64,000 nt of DNA, from NCBI GenBank assembly GCA_034422355.1, contig DAOUJS010000019.1:1-64000 (forward strand), written 5' to 3'. Shown here one piece after another: positions 35,340-43,135 of this stretch (position 1 is its first letter; each line of letters starts with the position of its first letter). The position numbers were made by a program, and so were the translations under genes. This DNA comes from CATOSP01 sp034422355 (lineage in GTDB: Bacteria > Chloroflexota > Dehalococcoidia > Lucifugimonadales > UBA3495). The notes below the pieces were generated by a model. It made no database searches. It saw only the letters and a list, made by a program, of their open reading frames with translations, and was not told where the DNA came from.

Positions 35340-35882
35340 ATGATTCTGGTCTGCATCTACGGCCCGGCGGCATCCGGGAAACTGACCATCGCCAGGGAAG
35401 TAGGAGCAAGGACGGGGTTCCCGGTCTTCCACAACCACCTGGTAGTGGACATGCTGGCGCCGGTGTTCGGTTTCGGCACACCGCCCTTCGTCGAACTGCG
35501 GGAACGGGCATGGCTGGACGTGATGGGTAGGGCGGCAGAGGAACGTTTGCCCGGTCTGCTGTTCACCTTCACACCGGAGCGCACCGTCCGCCATCGCTTC
35601 ATCGGAGACCTTAACGAAAGGGTAGCCGCCGCCGGCGGCAAAGTGGCCTATGTGGGACTGACCTGCCCTGAGGCGGAGCTGGAGCGGCGCATGAAGAACG
35701 AGTCCCGCGCGGAATTCGGCAAGATACGCTCCCTGGCCCAATACCGCCGCATCAGGGATTCTGGAGGCTTCGAGTACCCTGCAATACCCAACACCGGCCC
35801 GATCATCGATACCTCTACGATGGAACCATCCGAGTCTGCTGTCAGAATTATCCAAGCCCTCGGCCTTTCCACCCTGTCCTGA
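35340..35882 (+). CDS. P-loop nucleotide kinase-like protein
   Basis: This 180-residue protein has Walker A GPAASGKLTIAREV (residues 8-21), a substrate-region HNHLVVDMLAPVFGFG, and a lid-like segment with arginines (ERRMKNESRAEFGKI). This is the plan of AAA_18/shikimate-kinase-like small-molecule kinases. A threonine replaces the second residue after the usual GKS/T (GKLT), a minor variation. No clear ribosome-binding site precedes the ATG. The substrate is unknown. Confidence 0.75.
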   Translation: MILVCIYGPAASGKLTIAREVGARTGFPVFHNHLVVDMLAPVFGFGTPPFVELRERAWLDVMGRAAEERLPGLLFTFTPERTVRHRFIGDLNERVAAAGGKVAYVGLTCPEAELERRMKNESRAEFGKIRSLAQYRRIRDSGGFEYPAIPNTGPIIDTSTMEPSESAVRIIQALGLSTLS

Positions 35883-35917
35883 CCAACCCTGGTACACGGC
35901 CCGAAATCGCTGCGCCC

Positions 35918-35946
35918 TTGTTGTTCCGTGATTCCAGGGCTATTAT
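35918..35946 (+). promoter_or_regulatory. Promoter of the VWA gene
   Basis: TTGTTG (35918-35923), 17 bases and TATTAT (35941-35946). The predicted transcript begins near 35953, downstream of a possible GTG start at 35947, which supports the ATG at 36007. Confidence 0.55.
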
Positions 35947-36006
35947 GTGGGCAGCCAACCCGGTCTCACCCCCGCCATGTCAGACGCCCAGCGCATCGAG
36001 GTTATT

Positions 36007-38037
36007 ATGCTTTACCGCACATACCGTTACTCCCAATGGGACGGCACCCAGCGGATATTCGACATTGACGCCGAGGACCTGATGGGCCGGCTTGCCGATG
36101 AGGTCCTCAACCAGGGCGACGTTATGCGCGCCCTGCGGGAGATGATGCGCCAGGGTCTCCAGAACCGGGACGGTCAGCAGTTGCCCGGACTGCGCGACCT
36201 GTTGGAGCGGTTGAAGGACCAGCGCCGCCAGCAGATGCAGCAGTACAACATGGACTCGGTGGTTGACGACATCCGGGAACGGCTTGAGGACATCATCCGC
36301 ACTGAGCGCGAGGGCATCCAGCAGCGGTTGGACCAGGCCAGATACGATGTGTCCCAGGAGCATGGTGAAGACCGCATCCAGCAGGAAAACCTGCTCGATC
36401 TTCTGGAGCAGCGCGCCCAGCGGAACCTGGACAAGCTGGACGACCTGCCCGAGGGAGTTGGCGGACAGATCCGGGACTTAATGGAATACGACTTCATGGA
36501 CCCCGAAGCCCAAGAGAAATTTCAGGAACTCCTGGACATGCTCAAGAGCCAGATGGCCCAGAACATGGGCCAGCAGATGCGCGACCAGATGGAGGGCATG
36601 AGCCCAGAACAGATGGCCGCCATGGCCGAGATGATGCGTCAACTGAACGAAATGATGCGCGACAAGCTGCAGGGCAGGGAACCCAACTTCGACCAGTTCA
36701 TGCAGCAATTCGGCTCCATGTTCGGGGACAACCCCCCTCAGTCCTTCGAGGAACTGATGGAACAGTTGCAGCAGCAGTTGTCCCAGATGCAGTCATTGAT
36801 GGACAGCATGTCCCCGGAAATGCGCCGCGAGCTGGAAGACTCGCTCATGTCCGCCCTGTCCCCGGAGATGCGCGAGCAGATGGCTCAATTCGCCTCTCTG
36901 ATGGAACAGCTAATGCCCATGGACCAGTTGCGCCAGCAATACCCTTTCCTGGGCGACGACAGCCTGACAATGGAGCAGGCGATGGAAATGATGCGCAACA
37001 TGCAGGACTTGGACCAGTTGGAGCAGGCCCTTCAGGAGGCGATGCGCACCGGACAACTCGGCGACGTGGACCCGGAGAAGCTGGCGGAGTTGCTGGGCGA
37101 GGAAGCTCGCCGCGCCTGGGACGAAATCGACCGCCTCCGCAAGATGCTTGAGGAAGCGGGCTACATCACCGGCAACGACAAGGTGGAGTTGACTGCCAGG
37201 GGCATCCGGCGCATCGGTCAGAAGGCCCTGAACGAGGTCTTCGCCCACATCAAGAAGGACCGCATCGGCGACCACGACATGGAGATACGCGGCAACAACG
37301 GGGACTGGCTGGGCGAAACCAAGACCTACGAGTTCGGCGACCCGTTCCAGATCGACCTCCAGACCACGGTAAAGAACGCCGTGCTCCGCTCCGGGCCGGA
37401 ACTGCCGGTCAGGATGCGCCCCGAGGACTTCGAGATTTACCGCACCGAGCACATGACCAAGGCCGCCACCGCCGTCCTCCTGGACCAGAGCCGGTCTATG
37501 GGCCTGTTCAACAACTTCCAGGCCGCCAAGAAGGTTACGCTGGCCCTCATGGCCCTCATTCGCGGACAGTATCCCCGCGACAGGCTCTACATCATCGGCT
37601 TCTCCGACTATGCCCGGGAGATCAAGGAGGAGGAACTTGCCGACTCAAGCTGGAACGCCTGGGTGTCGGGCACCAACCTGCACCACGCCCTAATGCTGGC
37701 CCGCAAGCTCCTCAGCCGGGAAAAGGGATCCACGAGACAGGTCCTCCTTATCACCGACGGGGAGCCTACGGCCCACCTGGAGGGCGAAAGGGCCTACTTC
37801 GCCTATCCTCCCAGCTACCGCACCGAGCAGGAGACCCTCAAGGAAGTGAAACGCTGCACCCAGGAGGACATCCTGATTAACACCTTCATGCTGGAGAACT
37901 CATACCAGTTGGTGAACTTCGTAGACCGCATGACCCGCATCAACCGGGGCCGCGCCTTCTTCTCCAGCGCCAACAACCTTGGCGAGTATGTCTTGGTGGA
38001 CTACGTCCACCACCGCAGGAAGCGCGTGGCAGCCTAA
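36007..38037 (+). CDS. VWA-domain protein with Met/Gln-rich central region
   Basis: This protein of 676 residues begins LYRTYRYSQWDGTQ behind GAGG. Residues about 80-330 are a long alpha-helical region unusually rich in Met, Gln, Asp and Glu (for example MAAMAEMMRQLNEMM), likely coiled-coil. The C-terminal 190 residues are a von Willebrand A domain with a MIDAS sequence VLLDQSRSMG (DxSxS), VLLITDGEPTAHLEG and the SGTNLHHALMLARKLL helix. VWA proteins of this kind often work with AAA ATPases in metal-insertion or assembly complexes, but no such ATPase is adjacent. A longer version from GTG 35947 is contradicted by the promoter position. Confidence 0.85.
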   Translation: MLYRTYRYSQWDGTQRIFDIDAEDLMGRLADEVLNQGDVMRALREMMRQGLQNRDGQQLPGLRDLLERLKDQRRQQMQQYNMDSVVDDIRERLEDIIRTEREGIQQRLDQARYDVSQEHGEDRIQQENLLDLLEQRAQRNLDKLDDLPEGVGGQIRDLMEYDFMDPEAQEKFQELLDMLKSQMAQNMGQQMRDQMEGMSPEQMAAMAEMMRQLNEMMRDKLQGREPNFDQFMQQFGSMFGDNPPQSFEELMEQLQQQLSQMQSLMDSMSPEMRRELEDSLMSALSPEMREQMAQFASLMEQLMPMDQLRQQYPFLGDDSLTMEQAMEMMRNMQDLDQLEQALQEAMRTGQLGDVDPEKLAELLGEEARRAWDEIDRLRKMLEEAGYITGNDKVELTARGIRRIGQKALNEVFAHIKKDRIGDHDMEIRGNNGDWLGETKTYEFGDPFQIDLQTTVKNAVLRSGPELPVRMRPEDFEIYRTEHMTKAATAVLLDQSRSMGLFNNFQAAKKVTLALMALIRGQYPRDRLYIIGFSDYAREIKEEELADSSWNAWVSGTNLHHALMLARKLLSREKGSTRQVLLITDGEPTAHLEGERAYFAYPPSYRTEQETLKEVKRCTQEDILINTFMLENSYQLVNFVDRMTRINRGRAFFSSANNLGEYVLVDYVHHRRKRVAA

Positions 38038-38149
38038 CCAGACCAACCAATCAATTTGCCTTTGCGCCGACGCTCCGGTTCTGATAACATATCGGCAAAC
38101 ATAAACGGCCAGGGTGGCAGTGGCCCTTGGCCAAAGACGGTCGCGCTTT

Positions 38150-38180
38150 TAAGGCAGTCCCGTGAGGCTGGCAAAGTATA
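38150..38180 (+). promoter_or_regulatory. PyrR-binding RNA loop in the pyr leader
   Basis: AGTCCCGTGAGGCT (38156-38169) matches every position of the PyrR-binding consensus ARUCCNGNGAGGYU, and GGCAAAG follows. The loop can form a short stem AGTC/GGCT with a hexaloop. PyrR with UMP binds this element and favours the terminator downstream. Confidence 0.82.
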
Positions 38181-38222
38181 GCGTCCGGCTCCCGATGCCC
38201 GGAGCACGAGACTGTTCTCTAT

Positions 38223-38258
38223 ACCCCCTTGCCGCCGACTGGCATGGGGTCTTTTCTT
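38223..38258 (+). terminator. Attenuator terminator of the pyrimidine operon
   Basis: ACCCC...TGCC (38223-38233) pairs with GGCATGGGGT (38241-38250), with one bulge and one mismatch, then TCTTTTCTT. It stands 54 bases after the PyrR loop. Confidence 0.7.
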
Positions 38259-38380
38259 GCGCGGCCACAAGCATGGGACGCGCCCGGGAAAGCGTCGGCA
38301 AAGTCCCCTCTCCCCATTGCGAGGGGTTGGGTGAGGGCCAGTTTTGCCCGAATCCGGCAACCGCGCCACATAGGAACCGG

Positions 38381-38923
38381 ATGGTCGAACGTCAGATAAT
38401 GAATGGCCAGGATATCCGCCGGGCGCTGGCCAGGGTGGCCCACGAGATACTGGAGAGAAACCGTGGGGCCAACGAACTGGTAATCGTTGGCATATACACC
38501 CGGGGTGTTTATCTGGCGCGGCGACTGGCCGGCAACTTGCTCCGGTTCGAGGGAAGCGAGGTCCCCACAGCGACTTTGGACATCAATCTTTACCGGGATG
38601 ACCTGCACGCCAGGAAGGGTCCTGTAGTCCGGCCAACCGAGATTCCGGTGCCCATCCAGGGCAAGACCGTCGTGCTGGTCGATGATGTTCTCTTTACGGG
38701 ACGCACCATCAGGGCGGCTATGGACGCCCTGAACGACTTTGGCCGCCCGGAGCAGGTCCAACTCGCCATCCTGTTGGACAGGGGGCACCGGCAGCTCCCA
38801 ATCAGGCCCGACTACGTGGGCCAGAACGCGCCGACTTCAATGGACGAGCAGGTCAAGGTGCGGCTGGTAGAGACCGACGGCGTGGATGAAGTTGCCATCA
38901 TTCGGCAGGACAAGCGAATTTGA
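38381..38923 (+). CDS. pyrR: Bifunctional pyr operon regulator / uracil phosphoribosyltransferase PyrR
   Basis: PyrR senses UMP and binds pyr mRNA leaders; it also has uracil phosphoribosyltransferase activity. The 180 residues from ATG 38381 (AGGA five bases upstream) include RALARVAHEILERNRGANELVIVGIYTRG (ARVAHEILERN), PTATLDINLYRDDL, the PRPP loop VVLVDDVLFTGRTIRAAMDAL (VLVDDVLFTGRT) and AILLDRGHRQLPIRPDYVG (DRGHRQLPI). The leader immediately upstream carries its binding site, so autoregulation is expected. Its stop overlaps the TTG start of pyrB. Confidence 0.95.
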   Translation: MVERQIMNGQDIRRALARVAHEILERNRGANELVIVGIYTRGVYLARRLAGNLLRFEGSEVPTATLDINLYRDDLHARKGPVVRPTEIPVPIQGKTVVLVDDVLFTGRTIRAAMDALNDFGRPEQVQLAILLDRGHRQLPIRPDYVGQNAPTSMDEQVKVRLVETDGVDEVAIIRQDKRI

Positions 38924-39987
38924 CAAGCAAGATTCAGACGATCAAGGAATCATCCGGCCAGGACTACAACGCGCCCCCGGATACAGTTCCACGCCGCCAT
39001 GTGCTGGACCTGGACGATTTCTCCACCGCCGAGATTGAGACCGTGCTGGAATCTGCCAAGGGCATGGCAGAAGTCCTGGGGCGGGACATCAAGAAGGTCC
39101 CAACTTTGCGGGGCCGCGTCATCGTCACCCTGTTCTACGAAGCCAGCACCCGTACCCGCATCTCCTTCGAGGAGGCCGGTAAAGTCCTCAGCGCAGACGT
39201 AATTAACATGTCGGCCAGCGGCAGCAGCACGGAGAAGGGCGAGTCGCTTCTCAACACTGGTCTGACGATCCAGGCGATGGGCGTTGACATAATTGTCATC
39301 CGCCATCCCCACTCGGGAGCGCCCTATCTGCTGGCGCGGCGCCTGGACCGCGTGGGCATCATCAACGCTGGTGACGGCATTCATGCACATCCTACGCAGG
39401 CGCTGCTGGACCTCTACACGGTTAAGGAGAATTTTGGCAGGCTGGCGGGCCTGAAACTTGTCATCGTCGGCGACGTGATGCACAGTCGTGTGGCCCGGTC
39501 AAACATCTGGGGCTTTGCGAGGATGGGCGCCCGTGTCGTGCTCTGCGGCCCCTCGACCCTGCTGCCCCTTGATATGCTGCAAGGCCGGGACAAGCTCGGA
39601 TACGATCATCCCCTGGCCTCTGTAGAGGTGGACACTGACCTTGACCGTGCCATAGAAGACGCCGACGTAGTGATGGCCCTCAGGTTGCAGTCAGAGAGGC
39701 AGAACGCTGGGTTCCTCCCCAGTCTGCGGGAGTACATCAGGCGCTGGCAGGTGAACGACGCCAGGTTGGACCGGGCCAAGGCCGGCGCGCTGGTGATGCA
39801 CCCCGGACCCATGAACGAGGGCATTGAGATAAGTTCCAGCATCGCACATGGCGACCGTGCAGTGATTGAGCAGCAGGTTACCAACGGCGTTGCAATCCGG
39901 ATGGCCCTTCTCTACCATCTCTCCGCTGCCCAGACGCCCGGCCAGGCGCTTGGCAGTACCTCGGAGGTATACACAGATGGCCGCTGA
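38920..39987 (+). CDS. pyrB: Aspartate carbamoyltransferase catalytic chain
   Basis: This enzyme transfers the carbamoyl group from carbamoyl phosphate to aspartate. It has 355 residues because of a 25-residue N-terminal extension before RHVLDLDDFS. Carbamoyl-phosphate binding is in EASTRTRISFEEAGK (STRTR), with ASGSSTEKGESL, HPHSGAPYLLAR, DGIHAHPTQALLDLYT and MHPGPMNEGIEI. The TTG at 38920 overlaps the pyrR stop by three bases. No regulatory chain (pyrI) gene is present. Confidence 0.95.
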   Translation: MTSKIQTIKESSGQDYNAPPDTVPRRHVLDLDDFSTAEIETVLESAKGMAEVLGRDIKKVPTLRGRVIVTLFYEASTRTRISFEEAGKVLSADVINMSASGSSTEKGESLLNTGLTIQAMGVDIIVIRHPHSGAPYLLARRLDRVGIINAGDGIHAHPTQALLDLYTVKENFGRLAGLKLVIVGDVMHSRVARSNIWGFARMGARVVLCGPSTLLPLDMLQGRDKLGYDHPLASVEVDTDLDRAIEDADVVMALRLQSERQNAGFLPSLREYIRRWQVNDARLDRAKAGALVMHPGPMNEGIEISSSIAHGDRAVIEQQVTNGVAIRMALLYHLSAAQTPGQALGSTSEVYTDGR

Positions 39988-41401
39988 CGCGACTTTCATA
40001 CCAGTGTTCATCCGGGGAGCGAGGGTGATCGACCCGGCCCGACGTATAGACCAGGTGGCCGATATTCTTGTCCGTGACGGTCAAATTGCGTCAGTAACCC
40101 CCCACTCCACAGAAGCATCACCCGACGGAGTGCAGGTTATAGAGGCGGCAGGCATGGTCGCCTGCCCTGGATTCATCGACATTCACTGCCACCTCCGCGA
40201 ACCGGGTCTAGAGTACAAGGAGACTATCTACACGGGGTCCAGGGCCGCGGTCAAGGGTGGCTTCACAACCGTATGCGCCATGCCCAACACGGAACCACCC
40301 ATAGACAACGCCGCGATGGTAGAGTTGGTCCGTCAACGGGCCGCTACCGACGCCGTATCCCGAATCTTCACTTTTGGTTGCGTTTCCAAGGGACGCCGGG
40401 GTAAAGAATTGTCCGAGATGGGTGAGTTGGCAGACGCCGGCGTAGTGGCTTTCACCGACGACGGCGACCCGGTAGACGATCCGAACCTGATGCGTCTGGC
40501 GCTCACCTACAGCGCCGATCTCGGTCTGACCATATCCAATCACTGCCAGGACATGTGCCTGTCTCACGGCGGTGTTATGGCGGAGGGCCGTGTCGCGTCA
40601 ATGCTCGGACTGCCGGGTATACCCGCCGCGGCGGAGGAATCCATGATGGCCAGGGACATCGCCCTTGCCGATCTGACCGGGGGCAGGGTACACCTGGCCC
40701 ACCTGAGCACCGCGGGCAGCGTGTCCCTGGTGCGACAGGCGCGAGAACGGGGGATTGCCGTCACGGCCGAGGTATGCCCGCATCATCTGACCATCACCGA
40801 CGACTGGGTGATGGGTCCACAATTCCTGGCCGACGGCGTGGCGACCGCCTTCTCCTACGATACGTCCACCAAAGTCTACCCGCCCTTGCGAGGCGCAGAG
40901 GACATAGACGCCCTGATACAGGGTTTGAGCGATGGAGTCATCGATTGCATCGCCACTGACCACGCCCCCCATGAGCGGGTCAGCAAGGAAGTTACCTACC
41001 AGGATGCGGCTTTCGGCATCAGCGTTCTGGAAACCGCGTTGGGGTCCGCTCTCAGGTTGGTCCACGAGTCCCGCATATCAATGCCCGCACTGGTGGAACG
41101 GTTCACCTCCGGCCCGGCCCGGGTCTTGGGACAAAGATTCAAACATCTCGCAACCCTGTCCCCCGGCACTCCGGCCGATATAGTCGTCTTTGACCCCAAC
41201 CGCGAGTGGACCGTCGACTCCGGTGAGTTCGCGTCTATGGGCAAAAACACCCCACTGCATGGGGTCACTCTGAAGGGCAGGGTTGTTGCCACGCTGGTTG
41301 AGGGGTCCATCGTTTACACTGAGAACACGGTCCCATACAGCCGTGCCGGCCGGGGAGCGGCGGATAGGGTCCGTCCCCAGGAGGATGGACAGAATGGCTA
41401 A
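39977..41401 (+). CDS. pyrC: Dihydroorotase
   Basis: Dihydroorotase cyclises carbamoyl-aspartate. The 474-residue reading from ATG 39977 (GGAGG nine bases upstream) has the zinc-binding FIDIHCHLREPGLEYKETI (DIHCHLREPG), FTTVCAMPNTEPPIDN (CAMPNTEPP), HCQDMCL, HLAHLSTAGSV and the C-terminal catalytic aspartate in CIATDHAPHERVSK. It overlaps pyrB by 11 bases. It resembles the longer class I dihydroorotase of pyr operons, though hydantoinase relatives share the fold; the operon fixes the role. Confidence 0.94.
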   Translation: MAADATFIPVFIRGARVIDPARRIDQVADILVRDGQIASVTPHSTEASPDGVQVIEAAGMVACPGFIDIHCHLREPGLEYKETIYTGSRAAVKGGFTTVCAMPNTEPPIDNAAMVELVRQRAATDAVSRIFTFGCVSKGRRGKELSEMGELADAGVVAFTDDGDPVDDPNLMRLALTYSADLGLTISNHCQDMCLSHGGVMAEGRVASMLGLPGIPAAAEESMMARDIALADLTGGRVHLAHLSTAGSVSLVRQARERGIAVTAEVCPHHLTITDDWVMGPQFLADGVATAFSYDTSTKVYPPLRGAEDIDALIQGLSDGVIDCIATDHAPHERVSKEVTYQDAAFGISVLETALGSALRLVHESRISMPALVERFTSGPARVLGQRFKHLATLSPGTPADIVVFDPNREWTVDSGEFASMGKNTPLHGVTLKGRVVATLVEGSIVYTENTVPYSRAGRGAADRVRPQEDGQNG

Positions 41402-42488
41402 TCCCGCGCACCTGGTCCTGGAGGACGGCTCGGTTTTCCGTGGGGAGTCCTTCGGCGCGGAGCAGAGCGGCTACGGCGAGGTCGTTTTCAACACCAGTAT
41501 GACCGGCTACCAGGAAGTCCTGACCGATCCCTCCTACGCCGGGCAAATGGTTACTCTCACCTATCCCCTCGTCGGTAACTACGGCATCAACCCCGAAGAC
41601 TACGAGTCGAAGCGCATCCAAGTCTCCGGCATGATCGTCCGGGAACACTGCGACCGCCCCAGCCACTCTTTGGACCGAATCACCCTGCACGATTTCCTGA
41701 CCTCTCATGGTGTCCCCGGCCTGAGCGGAGTGGATACCCGGGCCATCACCCGTCGCCTGCGCAGCGCCGGAGTAATGATGGGCCTGATCACCCACGAGTC
41801 CCCGGAGTTGGCCCTCGAAATCCTGTCCCGGCAGCCACCTTACGACGGAGTGGATTTTGTCCGTACGGTAACCACCGACGTGCAATACCGTTGGGATGAC
41901 CCGCCGCTTGAACCGGGCGCGCCCGGTTACCGGATCCTCGTCAACGACTGCGGCCTGAAATACAACATTCTCCGGCTCCTCAGGAGCCGGGGCTGCGAGG
42001 TAATAGCCATCTCTGCGGCCACCAGCTCCGAGGAAATGATGGCCCTTAATCCCTCGGGCATCCTGCTGTCACCAGGACCCGGTGACCCGCAATTGCTCGA
42101 CTATGTGGTTTCAAACATCCGTAAGGTCCTGGGCAAGGTGCCGGTCATGGGCATCTGCCTCGGGCACCAGATGGTTGCCCGCGCCCTGGGCGCGGATACC
42201 TTCAAGCTGAAATTCGGTCACCGGGGTGCGAACCACCCGGTGCAGGACCTGAGCGATGGCCGGGTTTACATAACTGCCCAGAACCACGGCTATGCTGTAC
42301 GCTCCGATTCTCTGCCTCCTGGACTGGAGGTTACCCATATCAACCTGAACGACCAGACCATCGAGGGTCTGAAGCACCGCGACTATCCCGTGTTCACCAT
42401 CCAATATCACTCTGAAGCGTCACCGGGCCCGCGCGAGAACGAATATTTATTTGATCAATTTCTCGATCTGGTGGCCCAGCACCAATAG
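41394..42488 (+). CDS. carA: Carbamoyl-phosphate synthase small subunit
   Basis: This glutaminase subunit supplies ammonia to CarB. Its 364 residues start at ATG 41394 behind GGAGG (nine bases) and contain the N-terminal LEDGSVFRGESFG, YPLVGNYGIN, the class I amidotransferase nucleophile MGICLGHQMVARALG (Cys in GICLGHQ), and His/Glu in TIQYHSEASPGP. The start overlaps the pyrC stop. Confidence 0.96.
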   Translation: MANPAHLVLEDGSVFRGESFGAEQSGYGEVVFNTSMTGYQEVLTDPSYAGQMVTLTYPLVGNYGINPEDYESKRIQVSGMIVREHCDRPSHSLDRITLHDFLTSHGVPGLSGVDTRAITRRLRSAGVMMGLITHESPELALEILSRQPPYDGVDFVRTVTTDVQYRWDDPPLEPGAPGYRILVNDCGLKYNILRLLRSRGCEVIAISAATSSEEMMALNPSGILLSPGPGDPQLLDYVVSNIRKVLGKVPVMGICLGHQMVARALGADTFKLKFGHRGANHPVQDLSDGRVYITAQNHGYAVRSDSLPPGLEVTHINLNDQTIEGLKHRDYPVFTIQYHSEASPGPRENEYLFDQFLDLVAQHQ

Positions 42489-42596
42489 ACTGCAAGCAGG
42501 AGGGACCGCCTATTTGACAAACGGCCACGCGACAAAAGACAAGAGCGCCGGAACCTCTCAACCTTTATCTTTTTGCACTTATTGCGAGGTTTTTTG

Positions 42597-43013
42597 ATGT
42601 CTTCTTTTTCTATGGTCATAATGGAGGAGGGTGTGGAAGTGGAGATTCCTGGCGAGTTGTCAGAAATCATAAGCCTTTTGGACCAGGAGGTGCCCTATTT
42701 CTCTTGTGATTCCCACATGTACCAGCTCACTCCTACGAGGATCGAGGTGGGCAAGCGGTGGGAGTTGATTATCAAGGCTATCGACCAGACCCGGCGCGAT
42801 CAGCCTCCCTTCCAGGTAGCGTGGATCGAGGTCGAGCCGACCGAGGATGACAAGTCGGTGTTCCGAATCCCGCCCAGGGACCGGGACCCGGACTCGGAGG
42901 CAATGCAATTCGATCCGATGGGCAAGTTGTACGGAGCGTTTGCGTTCAACTGCCTCAACGTCTTCCAGGAACGGAACTACATCGAGTTACCGGGTGTGCT
43001 TCCCACAATATAG
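42597..43013 (+). CDS. Unknown protein between carA and carB
   Basis: This 138-residue protein has no recognised domain. It begins SSFSMVIMEEGVEVEIPGELSEIISLLDQ and has a cysteine in PYFSCDSHMYQ, a central basic helix IDQTRRDQPPFQVAW, and a C-terminal FNCLNVFQERNYIELPGVLP. Its position inside an otherwise dedicated pyrimidine operon argues for a related or regulatory job, but that is inference. The ATG at 42597 has GAGG upstream. A T-rich tract TTTTTT lies just before the ATG. Confidence 0.7.
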   Translation: MSSFSMVIMEEGVEVEIPGELSEIISLLDQEVPYFSCDSHMYQLTPTRIEVGKRWELIIKAIDQTRRDQPPFQVAWIEVEPTEDDKSVFRIPPRDRDPDSEAMQFDPMGKLYGAFAFNCLNVFQERNYIELPGVLPTI

Positions 43014-43014
43014 G

Positions 43015-43048
43015 CCGGGACGAGTGCGTAATTCGCCGCTCGTCCCGG
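43015..43048 (+). other. Hairpin between the unknown gene and carB
   Basis: CCGGGACGAG (43015-43024) pairs perfectly with CTCGTCCCGG (43039-43048), with an inner GCG/CGC pair. There is no T-run, so partial attenuation or processing is more likely than full termination. Confidence 0.5.
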
Positions 43049-43135
43049 AACAACGCAAACTATCTGGAGAACGTCGCCCCGTACCGCCATGCCGGATGGG
43101 GAGCGGCGGGAAGGACCAGGCCCTCGAGGGAGAGA

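Larger units (their letters stand above)
38038..38380 (+). promoter_or_regulatory. Leader of the pyrimidine operon
   Basis: This 343-base gap holds a weak promoter (TTTGCG 38061-38066, 18 bases, TAACAT 38085-38090), the PyrR loop, an attenuator terminator and, at about 38306-38341, a GC-rich CCCCTCTCCCC...GAGGGGTTGGGTGAGG stretch that looks like a genome-dispersed repeat. No protein-coding frame is convincing here. Confidence 0.5.

Noticed and set aside
36001..38037. Recognition of the VWA gene as a magnesium-chelatase subunit
   Set aside because: The VWA domain and helical region resemble such proteins, but there is no chelatase ATPase or porphyrin gene in the window.
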